Below, piece by piece: positions 1 to 12,000 of a DNA stretch of 64,000 bases; position 1 is the stretch's first letter, and each line of letters starts with the position of its first letter. Position numbers and translations under genes: made by a program. The notes beneath the pieces were generated by a model that worked only from the letters and a program-made list of their open reading frames with translations, did not search any database and was not told the DNA's origin. Origin of the DNA: Rariloculus sp965263005 (lineage in GTDB: Bacteria > Pseudomonadota > Gammaproteobacteria > Steroidobacterales > Rariloculaceae); assembly GCF_965263005.1 (NCBI RefSeq), contig NZ_OZ253579.1, forward strand, positions 2,604,001-2,668,000. The letters are read 5' to 3'.

Positions 1-3000
1 CGACCAGGCTCGTGTGCGAGCCCGGGACCGCCGACAGCGTCGGCTTGGCCGGTTTGTCCGGCTGCTCGTCCGCGTCCGTGACGTTGATGGTCACGTTGAC
101 GGTGGCGCTCGCCGTGGCGTCCGACGCCGTCACCGTCGACGCCGTCACCGTCACCGAGTAGGAATTTATCGTCGCCTCGTAGTCGTAGGTCACTCCGGAT
201 TTGGTCTGGATCTGGCCCGAGGTGGAGACGATGTCGAACAACGACGCGTCCGTGCCTTCCAGGGTGTAGGTCAGCGTGTCGCCGGGGTCGGCGGCGTCCG
301 CCGTCACCCGGTCGCCGACGTTCGTGCCCGCGGCGCTGTTCTCGGGCACCTCGCGCGTCAGATCGGTCTCGGAGAAGACCGGGGCGTTGGCGGCCGAATT
401 CGTGCGCACCGCGTCGGAGGCGTCCGAAAAGGCGCTCGGCGTCTCACCGTTGAGCGCCCGCACCCGCACCTGGTACTCCGTGTCCTCCGTCAGCCCGGTG
501 ATCGTCAAGGTGACGACCGCTGTGAGTGAACCAAATATCCACGTGCCCGTCGTGCCCTCGCGGTACTCCACGCTGTAGCTGGTGATCTCCGGGCCGCCGT
601 TCAGCCCCGGCTCGGTCCAGCTCGCGACCAGTCTCGTGGTCGAGCCCGAGACCGCCGCCAGCGTCGGCTTGGCCGGTTTGTCCGGCTGCTCGTCCGCGTC
701 CCTCACCGTCACCGTGATGGTCTGGGTCCTCGTCAGCTCCCGGTCGGCCGTGCCGCTGGTCGCCTGGACCGTCACCACGTAGTTGCCATTGGAGTCGGCG
801 TCCGACGGCGCCTCGAAGTTCGGCGCATCGTTGAACGTCAGCACCCCGGAGTCGCTGCCGATGGAGAAGAAGCTCTGGTCCGTCCCGCCGGTGATCTCGT
901 AGCCGGTGATGTTGTCGCCCGTGTCGCTGTCCGACGCCGCCACGGTGCCCACCGCCGTCTGGTTCTCCGCCGGGTTGAAGGTCGTTGAAGAGGTGAACGA
1001 CGGGGCGTTGTTGGCCGCATCGTTGTCCTCGATCGTGCCGGCCGCCGTCGGGTCCGTCGCCAGGGTCGCGTTCGACGGGCTCGACAGCGTCACCGTGAAG
1101 GTTTCGTCGGGCTCGTCGGTGGTGTCCTCGGCCGTCGCCACCGTGAACGTCGCCATCGTGGCGCCGGGCATGAAGGTCAGCGTGTCGCTCGCCGCCGTGA
1201 AGTCCGTGCCCGAGGTGGCGCTGTCGCCGGTCTCGGCCGACGTCGCCCAGTCCACCGTCGCCTCCCGGCCGCTCGCCGGCGACAGCGTCACCGTGAAGGT
1301 CACAGCGCTGCCCTCGGTCGCCGAGGCATCGGCCACGCTCACCGACGGCGGATCGTCGTCGTCCGTGATCGTGCCGGCCGCCGTCGGGTCCGTCGCCAGC
1401 GTCGCGTTCGACGGGCTCGACAGCGTCACCGTGAAGGTCTCGTCAGGCTCGTCGAGGGTGTCTTGTTCCGTCGCCACCGTGAACGTCGCCATCGTGTCGC
1501 CGGGCATGAAGGTCAGCGTGTCGTTCGCCGCCGTGAAGTCCGTGCCCGAGACGGCGGTGTCGCCGGTCTCGGCCGACGTCGCCCAGTTCACCGTCACCGT
1601 CCTGCCGCTCGCCGGCGACAGCGTCAGCGTGAAGGTCGCAGGGCTGCCCTCGGTCGCCGAGGCATCGGCCACGCTCACCGAGGGCGGATCGTCGTCGTCG
1701 GTGATCGTGCCCGTCGCGGTCGAGGCCGCCGCCAGTTGCGCGTTCGACGAAGGGCTCGACAGCGTCACCGTGAAGGTCTCGTTGTCCTCGTCGGTGGTGT
1801 CCGGGGTCGTCGACACCATGATCTCCGCCGTCGTCTCGCTTGCGGTGACCGTCGCCGTCCCCGTCGTCGTCGACCCGAGATCCGCCGCGACCGCCGTGTC
1901 GCCGCTCTCGATCGACGCCGTCCAGTTCACCGTCACGTCGCCCGTGGCCGCCGCCGACAGCGTCACCGTGAAGGTCACAGGGCTGCCCTCGGCCGCCTCC
2001 GCGTCCGCCACGCTCAGCGTCTGCAGCACGTCGTTGTCCACGATCGTCACCGTCGCCTCGGACGGGGTCCCCGACGTCACGCCGGCCGGCAGCGTCCCGA
2101 AGGAGAGCGCCACGCTCTCGCCGGCGTCGACATCCGTGTCATCGGTCGCCGCCAGCGTGAAGGTCTGTTCCGTGTCGGTCGCGCCGAAGGTCACGTTCTC
2201 CGGCACCCCCGACCAGTCCGGCCCGGTCTCGCCCGGCGGCGTCGCGCCGCCTGCGCCCGCCGCCGAGACCGGCACCGTCACCTCGCGCCCCGGCGCGGCG
2301 TCGAGCTGCACCGTCACATCCACCGTGCCGCCCTCGTCCACCGAGTACGACTCCGCCCCGAACGACACCGCCGCCGAGCGCGGCGTCGCCGTCGCCTCGT
2401 TCGAGGAGTCGCTGACGACGAGCGTGATGCCATCGGGTTTCAAATAGTGCGTCCGCACCTGGAAGGTGTGCGACTGCCCGCCCACCAAGCCGGTTACCGT
2501 GTAGCCGGTCAGGTTCGAACCATCCCCTGCACCGGTCTCGTGTTGCCCACTGTTCGGAATATCCGTCCACGCGGCGTAGTTCCCGTCCGTCTTGTACCGG
2601 TACTGGTGACCGAAAAACTTCAGGTGCGGCGCGTACGCGTCCCAGGACAGCGCCACCTCGCCGGCCCCCGCCCCCGCCTCCGCCATCAGGTTCGCCGGCG
2701 TCGGCTGTCCTTCGTCGGCATCGCGCACCTCCACCGTGGCCGAGCCCGGGTCGCCCACCGTGTAGCCCGAGCCCGCCTGCACCTCCACGGTGAGCTCGCC
2801 TTGCAACTCGGCGAGATCGTCGTTCTCCAGCGCCACGCTCAGCGCCGTGGTCGCGCTGTTCACCGCGAACGTCACCGGGCGCTCCGCCTCCGCCCCGTCC
2901 GGCAACAGGTCGCGGTCCACCTCCTGCGTCACCTCCACCGTCACCGTCAGCACCGCCGCCGTCGACCCGGTCCGGCTCAGCGTGAAGCCGGCGGTACCTT

Positions 3001-6000
3001 CAAAATCCCAGACGAAGGTCTTGTCCGCCGCGATCGTCACCACCGGCACGCCGGCGTCCACGATCGTCACCGTCGCCTCGGACGGGGTTCCCGCCGTCAC
3101 CCCGGCCGGCAGCGTCCCGAAGGTGAGCGCCACGCTCTCGCCGGGGTCGGCATCCGTGTCATCGGTCGCCGCCAGCGTGAAGGTCTGTTCCGTGTCGGTC
3201 GCGCCGAAGGTCACGCTCTCCGGCACCCCCGACCAGTCCGCCCCGGTCGCGCCGCCCGCGCCCGCCGCCGAGACCGGCACCGTCACCTCGCGCCCCGGCG
3301 CGGCGTCGAGCTGCACCGTCACCTCCACCGTGCCGCCCTCGTCCACCGAGTACGACCCCGCCCCGAACGACACCACCGCCGAGCGCGGCGTCGCCGTCGC
3401 CTCGTTCGAGGAGTCGCTGACGCTACTCGACGAGTTGTACGTCCGCACCTGGAAGGTGTGCAACTGCCCGCCCACCAGGCCGGTCACCGTGTAGCCGGTC
3501 AGGTTCGAACCATCCCCTGCATCGTCGATGTGTTGCCCACTGTTCGGAATATCCGTCCACGCGGCGTAGCCCCCGTCCGTCTTGTACTGGTACTGGTGAC
3601 GGTCGAACACCAGTTCCGGCGCGTGCGCGTCCCAGGACAACTCCACCTCGCCGACCCCCGCCCCCGCCGACGCCGTCAGGTTCGCCGGCTGCGGCCGTCC
3701 GGTGTCCGTATCGATCACGTTCACGGTGGCCGAGCCCGGGTCGCCCACCGTGTAGCCCGAGCCCGCCTGCACCTCCACAGTGAGATCGCCGCTCGCCTCG
3801 TCGAGATCGTCGTTCTCCAGCGCCACGCTCAGCGCCGCCGTCGCGCTGTCCACCGCGAACGTCACCGTGCGCTCCGCCTCCGCCCCGTCCGGCAAGAAGT
3901 CGCGGTCCACCTGCTGCGTCACCGCCACCGGCACCGGCAGCTCCGCCGCCGTCGACCCGGTCCGGCTCAGCGTGAAGCCGGCGGCACCACTCTCCTCGAC
4001 CACGGTGCCACTGTCCGCTGCGATCGTCACCATCGGCAGCGCCGCCCGCCGCAAACGCAGCGTGACTTCGGCGCCGTCGGTCCAGGTCAGACCGGACTCG
4101 GTCCAATAGTAGCCTTCGTCAATGGCATATGCGGTGGCCTCGCTCACCTTGAACGTCTTGGCGCTGGTGCCGATATAAAACTCCAGGGTGGCCACGTCAT
4201 CAGTCGGAAAACTCTCGTCGAGATCTATCGACAACGCCCCCATCGGGCTGTTCCGGACGAGCAAAGAAGAAATCGTGTAGCCGTCCGACCCGATGGTGAT
4301 CGTCTGGTCCCCGTCGTTGTCGGTCAGGGCGCCTACATCGGTGTCGGTTTCGGTTTCGGCAGCCACAAATCCTACTCCGTCACTGCTCGTCCCCACCGTG
4401 ACCACGCCGCACCAGAGGTCGCCGGTGTCCAGCGTGCAGGTGGTGTCCGCCGCGTCGTCGTTGGTGATGGTGCCCGTCGCCGTCGCGTCCGAAATCGCGG
4501 CGTTCGTCGCGCTCGACAGCGTCACCGTGAAGGTCTCGTCGTCCTCGACTGTGGTGTCCTCCACCGTCGCGACCATGACCGTCCCCATCTCGTTGCCCGC
4601 GGGGATGGTCAGCGTGTCGCTCGCCGCCGTGAAGTCCGTGTCCGAGGTGGCGCTGTCGCCGGTCTCGACCGACGTCGCCCAGTCCACCGTCACGTCCCGG
4701 CCGCTCACCGCCGACAGCGTCACCGTGAACTCCGCCGGATCGCCCTCGGTCGCCGTCGCATCGCCCACGCTTACCGTCGGCGGATCGTCGTTGTCGACGA
4801 TCGTGCCCTTCGCGGTCGGGTCCGACACCAGTTCCACGTTCGCCGACACACCCGACAGCGTCACCGTGAAGGTCTCGTCGTCCTCGTCCAGGGAGTCATC
4901 CTCCAGCATCACCGAGAACATCGTCGACGTAGCTCCCGTGCCCCCCTCGATCGTCACCGTCCCCGTCGTCGTCGTCCCGAGATCCGCCGCAACCGCCGTG
5001 TCGCCGCTCTCGAACGACGCCGTCCAGGTCACCGTCACGTCCGCGTCAGCCTCCACCACCTCGCCATCTGCATCCTTCAGCTGCGCCCAGAAGTTCACCA
5101 CCTCGTCGTCCTCGGACCCCATCTCATCGTCGACGCTCAGCGTCGGGGTGGACGGCGTGCCGGCTACCGCGGTGCCCCTGATGGCGATGCGGAGCGGCAC
5201 GCCGCCGGCACGGGTACCCCAGAGGCCGCTGAGGGCGCCTCTGGACGGACGAAGAAGATGGCCGTCTGCAATACTCCACCCGGCTGCGGACACCGTATCC
5301 TCGCCGGTCGAGTCCGTGGCACTCCAACCCTGCGAGTAGTAAGTACCGTGTCCCGGAGTATCGTGTTCCGGAGTAGTCAGCACCACCGCATAAGTCGTGC
5401 CTTTCGTGAGCGTGTCATTCGCCGGGGGGGTGAAGGACACCGTTCCTATCGTAAAGCTGCCCGGGTTGAGAGACCTACAGGACGACGTGGGATGCCCGCT
5501 GCCGTCGGTCGCGCACAACTGCGCCGTGAAACCGGTGCTGCTGGCAGAGACGATGTCGACGCCGGTCAGGGTGTACCCGTCCTCGTTCATACCGGTCATG
5601 AATACTTGTGCAACCTGCCTCTCATGAGCCACACTCCCGCCGGGCAAATCAGGGCTTTGACTCTGACCGACGTTGCTGACCAGGGCGTCGGCGCTCGGCG
5701 TCACGACGATCGGGACCGCGTCGTCGTCGACGATCGTGCCCGTCGCGGTCGGGTCCGTCGCCAGTTGCGCGCTCGCCGACACACCCGACAGCGTCACCGT
5801 GAACGTCTCGTTCTCCTCGTCGACGGTGTCGTCCGTCGTCTGCACCGCGAACGTCGCCGTCGTGTCGCCGGGCATGAAGGTCAGCGTGCCGCTCGCCGCC
5901 GTGAAGTCCGTGCCCTCGGTGGCCGTGTCGCCGGTCTCGATCGACGCCGTCAAGGTCGCCGTCACCTCCGCCGTGGCCGCCGGCGACAGCGTCACCGTGA

Positions 6001-9000
6001 AGGTCACGCCATCGCCCTCGTTGCCCTCGGCATCCGCGACGCTCAGCGTCGGAACCGACGAGGCGGCCGGCAGGATGGTCGCCGGCAGGTCCGTGGTCGC
6101 CTTGACGAACTCGTAGCCCGAGTGGTCCCCGGGCAGCGTCGGCGGGGTCGTCAGGTCGACGTCCACGGTCACCGCCGCCGTCGTCCCGGCCGTGCGGGTC
6201 ACGTCGACCGCCTCGCTGTACAGCGAGCCCAGTGCCACACTGAGCGTCGTCGCGCCGCCGGCGAGCGTCCCGTCCACCACCGTCACCGGAATGTCGACCG
6301 CGAACGGCGCCCCCGCGAGCACCCTCGCCCGCACCTGGTCGGTCTCCACCTTCTCCACCGTCACGGTGAGCTGCATCGGATTGGTGGTGTTGCCGCCCAG
6401 AGAGAGTGTTCCCAGCGACGTCAGGTCCAAGAACAGCTCGTCGGGGAGCGAAGCCAGCTTGTTGTTCGCCAGATTGAGATTGACCAGTGCCGTCAGGTTG
6501 GAGAACAACCCGGCATCGAGCGAACTCAGAATGTTGGCCTCCAGATTGAGAGTTCTCAGCTCCGTCAGGCCGGAGAACACAGTCTCGGGGAGCAAACTCA
6601 GTTCGTTCTCCGACAATTCCAGTATTACCAGCGCCTCCAAGTCGGAGAACACCCCGGCATCGAGCGAACTCAAATCGTTGAACCCCAGATCGAGAGTTCT
6701 CAGCGCCGTCAGGCCGGAGAACACGTCCTCGGGAAGCGTGATCAAGCTGTTGCGGCCAAGGGTAAGGAATGTCAAGCCCGTCAGCCCCGCGAAGTCGCCC
6801 GACTTCAGTGAGGCGATGCTCCCGCCGGACATCTCCAGGGACCCGAGCCCCGCCAGGTCGGCCACGGTCACCGCCGCGCAATCGTCCACCTCCGAGAGGG
6901 CGCCGACGATGGCTTCGTGCACTTCCTGCGTACGGTCGCAGATGCCGGGCGTCGGCGTCACCGGCAACGCCTCGGCCGCGGCGCCCTCGCCCAAGCTGTT
7001 CACCGCGCGGAGCTCGAAGGTGTGGGGCACCTCGTTGGTGAGCCCTGTCACCGTGAACGCGTTCTCGTTCGCCTCGCCCGGCACGCTGTTCGCAATCGCC
7101 GTCCAGACATCGAGATAGTCCCCGTCCGTCTTGTACTGGAACTCGTGGCGCATCACCCCCGAATCCATCCCCGGCGCAACCCAGGCGAGCGTCACCTGCA
7201 TGTCGCCCACTCCCGCGACGAAGCCGGTCGGTGGGTCCGGGGTCGAGGCGCTCCGCGAGCCGTCCACCTTGTGGCCGGACTGCGTGCCCGAGCCGGTGGG
7301 CCAAGCGAGCGGGACGTCGGTGCTGGTCCCCGTGAACACGATCGAATCGTCCGAATCGAGTTCCAGCGGGCTGTCCCTGCTGCCGAGGTTGCCGCCTCCC
7401 ATCAGGAAAATGCCGTTGCCGTCCACGTCGGTCGACACCACGGTGTAGCCGAAGACCAGCGCGGCCGTGCCGCTGCCCGACTCGTACGCCGCATCGACTT
7501 CCCGAGCAGCGCCCGAGTTGCCGAGCGAGAACGTGAAAACCGGATCCCCGGTCACGTCCACCGCGGCGTTGAAGGTCACCGTGAACCGGATCGTCTCGCC
7601 CGCCCCGTAGGTGTCCGAGGTCAGCAGCGGCGTCGACGTCACCGCCATCCCGACGATCGAACGCGAGCCGTCCACCTTGTGGCCGGACCGCACGCCGAGC
7701 GGGGCATGGGTGAGATTCGCCGCCTCGTCCGTGGCCACGCTCGCGATCGTGCCGGTCTGGGGGTTCGCGTTGCGGTCGCCGACCAGGGTTCGGTCCTGGT
7801 TGGCGATCCAGATGCCGTCGTCGTCGGTGTCCGCGGCCTGCACGGTGTAGCCGAACACCAGCGTCGCCGTGCCCGAACCGCGCAACAGCGGCGCGCGCTT
7901 GTCCCCACCGACGGACAGCACGAAGTCCGTGCCGGCCGTGGCGGTCACCGGCTCGTCGAAGGTCACCGTGACCTCGATCGTCTCGCCGGCGCCGTAGGTG
8001 TCCGGCGTCGACCCGCCGCCCGACGAGGTCAGCTTCGGCGTCGACGTCACCGTCACGTCGTTGATCGTCGGCGCCACCGCCGCCCGCTTCACCGTCACCG
8101 CGTAGGTTTGGGTGGTGTCACCGTCCTCGGCCGTCACCTTCACCTGGATGACGGTGTCGCCCACCGCCACCGGCACCTGATGGCCGTCCACCGAGGTGTC
8201 GGCGTCGTCGAGCATCATGTCGGACGCGTCCAGATATTCGATCGACGCGCCGGTGCGGTTCTTCGTCGCCGTCACCGTCACCTCGTCGACGTCGTTCGCC
8301 ACCGACGCCGTGTAGGTGGTGGCGCCCGGTGCAAAGGTCGGCGTCAGCGTCAGGTCCGTGTTGCCGTCGTTGACGACCAGCGCTTTCAGCGTCGCGTCCA
8401 TCGAGGTGTCCACCGCGGCGCCCCTGATGGCGATGCGGAGCGGCACGCCGCCGTCACGGGCATCCCAGTTACCGGTGAGGTTGTTTTTGGTCGGACGAAG
8501 AAGATGGCCGTCTGCAATACTCCACCCGGCTGCGGACACCGTATCCTCGTCGGTCGAGTCCGTGGCACTCCAACCCGTCGTGTAGAAGCCCGCACTGTTA
8601 GTGCTGTCAGTAGTCAGCACCACCGCATAAGTCGTGCCTTTCGTGAGCGTGCTATCCGTCTGGGGGGTGAAGGACACCTTTCCTATCCCAAAGCTGCCCG
8701 GGTCGAGAGACCTACAGGACGACGTGGAGGACGACGTGGGATACCCGCTGGCGTCGGTCGCGCACAACTGCGCCGTGAAACCGGTGCTGCTGGCAGAGAC
8801 GATGTCGACGCCGGCAAAGGTGTACCCGTCCTCGTTCGTACCGGTCATGAATGCTTGTGCAACCTGCCTCTCATGAGCCACGCTCCCGCCGGGCAAAGTA
8901 GTGCTTTGATCCTGACCGACGTTGCTGACCAGGGCGTCGGCGCTCGGCGTCACGACGATCGCGGGCGGGCCGTCGTCGTCGATGATCATGCCCGTCGCGG

Positions 9001-12000
9001 TCGGGTCCGACGCCAGTTGCGCGCTCGCCGACACACGCGAGAGCGTCACCGTGAACGTCTCGTTCTCCTCGTCCGTCGAGTCATCCGCCGTCGGCACCGC
9101 GAACGTCGTCATCGTGTCGTCGACCGCGATGGTCAGCGGCCCCGACGTCGTCGACCCGAGATCCGCCGCGACCGCCGTGTCGCCGGTCTCGATCGACGCC
9201 GTCCAGGTCGCCGTCACTTCCGCCCCGGCCGCTTTCGACAGCGTGACCGTGAAGGTCACGCCATCACCCTCGTTGCCCTCGGCATCCCCGACGCTCAGCT
9301 CCGGCAGCACCTCGATCAGCCGCAGCGTGACGAAGGCCTCCGAGGACCAGTCCAGGCCGGAATTCGGCCATTGGTAGGTTTGGCTAACCGTTGTATCGGG
9401 CGCATCGGCGAACGCGAACTCGGCGCTGCTGCCGTCGACACGCAGCACCAGTTTCGCCCGATCGGCAGCGGCGAGGGCGTTGGTCAGGCTGAAATTCAAG
9501 CGGCCGGCATCGGTACCTGTCTCTACAAAGGCAGCGTCAATCGTGTAGTTGTCCGATTCGCCAGGGAACTCTTTGTCAGACAGGTCACCCTTGACGGTTC
9601 CGGCATCCTCGAACCCATGACCATCCTCGGTTCCAGCGAGAACATCATGAATTGTCGCCACCGTGACGACCCCGCACCAGATGTCGCCGGTCTCCAGCGT
9701 GCAGGTCGGGGCCGCCCGGTTCACCGTCACCGTGTAGGTCTGGGTGACGGTGATGTCCTGGGCCGTCACCTTCATCTTGATGACGGTGTCGCCCCCCGCC
9801 ACCGCCACCTGATGGCCGTCCACCGAGGTGTCGGCGTCGGCGAGCGTCATGTCGTCCTCGTCCAGATATTCGATCGACGCGCCGGAATCGTTCGCCGTCG
9901 CCGTCGCCGTCACCGTCACCTCGTCGACGGTGGTCAACACCGACGCCGCGTAGTCGTATTTGTCCGGTACGAAATCCGGCGTCAGCGTCAGGTCCGAGGT
10001 GCCGTCGTTGACGACCAGATCGCTCAGCGTCGCGTCCGTCGAGGCGGCCACCGCGGCGCCCCTGATGACCATGCGGAGCGTCTGGTCGCTATTGGTACCG
10101 GACCAGTTGGGGAGCCCGGGGGTCGTATCCCAGCGATAGCCGTTGGTAACAGTCCACCCGGCTGCGGACTCCGGATCCTCGCCAGTCGAGTCCGTGATAC
10201 TCCAACCCTGCACGAATCTGGAAGCAAAGAGCTGGGCAGCTTCCACCACCACCGCATAGGTCCTTTCTTTCGTGAGTGTGGCAGTGGTATCCGCCGGGAC
10301 GGTGAAGGACATCAATCCCACCGCAAAGCTGCCGGGAGGCGTGAGATCCGTGCAGGTCGATGTGGGAAGCCCGCCGGCGTTGGTCCGGCACACCTTCGCC
10401 CTGAAACTGGTGCTGCTGGCAGAGACGACGTCGACGCCGGTCAGGGTGTACCCGTCCGCGTTCGAACCGGTCCTGAATTCTTGTGCAAGACCCCTCCAAA
10501 CACCCACACTACCGCCTGGCACAGAAGTGCTTTGGCTCTGCTTGGCGTTGCTGACCAGGGTGTCGGCGCCCAGCGTCACGTCGATTGGGGCCGCGTCGTC
10601 GTTGATGATGATGCCCTTCGCCGTCGCGTCCGAAATCGTGGCGTTCGTCGCGTTCGTCAGCGTCACCGTGAAGGTCTCGTCCGGCTCGTCGATCGAGTCG
10701 TTGACCGTCGTGACCGTGGCGTTAACCGAAACGACTCCCGGAGCGATGGTCAGCTTCTGCGAACCCGCCGTGAAGTCCGTGCCCTCGGCCGCCGTGTCGC
10801 CGCTCTCGGCCGACGCCGAATAGTCCACCGTCACCGTCTCTTCGCTCGCGCGCGACAACGTCACCACGAACTCCGCGATACCGGATGCTTCCGAGACCAA
10901 GACATCCGCCACGCTCAGCGTCGGCAGGTCGGTGATCGTGCCCTTCGCGGTCGGGTCCGACGCCAGTTGCGCGTTCGCCGACACACCCGACAGCGTCACC
11001 GTGAACGTCTCGTCGTCCTCCTCGGCGGTGTCCTCGGTCGTCTGCACAGAGAACGTGTCGGTCGTGGCGCCGCCCTCGAAGAGCAGCGCGCCGCTCGCCG
11101 CCGTGAAGTCCCTGCCCGCGGTGGCGGTGTCGCCGGTCTCGACCGACGTCGCCCAGTTCACCCTCACGACGTTCCCCGCGGCCACCGCCGACGACGACGT
11201 CACCGTGAAGGCCACGGGGCTGCCCTCGGACGCCACCGCGTTCGCCACGCTCAGCGTCGGCAGCACCCCGCGGTCCACGATCGTCACCGTGGCCGAAGCC
11301 TGGGTTCCCGCCGTCACGCCGGCCGGGAGCGTCCCGAAGGTGAGCGCCACGCTCTCGTCGGTTTCGACATCCGTGTCATCGGTCGCCGCCAGCGTGAAGG
11401 TCTGTTCCGTGTCGGTCGCGCCGAAGGTCACGCTCTCCGGCACCCCCGACCAGTCCGCCCCGGTCTCGCCCGGCGGCGTCGCGCCGCCCGCGCCCGCCGC
11501 CGAGACCGGCACCACCACCTCGCGCCCCGGCGCGGCGTCGAGCTGCACGGTCACCTCCACCGTGCCGCCCTCGTCCACCGAGTACGACTCCGCCCCGAAC
11601 GACACCGCCGCCGAGCGCGGCGTCACCGTCGCCTCGTCCGAGGGGTCGCTGGCGCTACTCGACGAGCCATACGTCCGCACCTGGAAGGTGTGCAACTGCC
11701 CACCCACCAGGCCGGTTACCGTGTAGCCGGTCAGGTTCGAACCATCCCCTCCAAGGGCGTGGTTTAGCCCACTGTTCGGAATATCCGTCCACTCGGCCGG
11801 ATAGTCCCCGTCCGTCTTGTACCGGTACTGGTGACGGGCGAACCCCAGGTACGGCGCGTGCGCGTCCCAGGACAGCACCACCTCGCCGACCCCCGCCCCC
11901 ACCGACGCCCGCAGGTTCGCCGGCGTCGGCCGTCCGCTATCCGTATCGGACACCGTCACCGTGGCCGAAGCCGGGTTGCCCACCGTGTAGCCCGAGCCCG

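Noticed and set aside
906..2447. Ser/Val-rich plus-strand frame, one of about a dozen in the same register up to 14675
   Set aside because: The register is constant because it mirrors the real minus-strand gene; the residues are low-complexity complements of its repeats.
1463..6811. Plus-strand frame of 1,782 codons (and a similar one at 6917-11767)
   Set aside because: Arg/His-rich translation (repeats of RRRR and RHRQ) with no domain; it is the antisense image of the Thr/Val/Asp-rich repeats of the giant minus-strand gene, whose frame shows clear Calx-beta, FN3 and LRR domains.
5649..7304. Minus-strand frame of 551 codons
   Set aside because: It is a different frame on the same strand inside the giant gene, Gly/Asp/Arg-rich and without domains; the LRR and Calx-beta modules are in the other frame.
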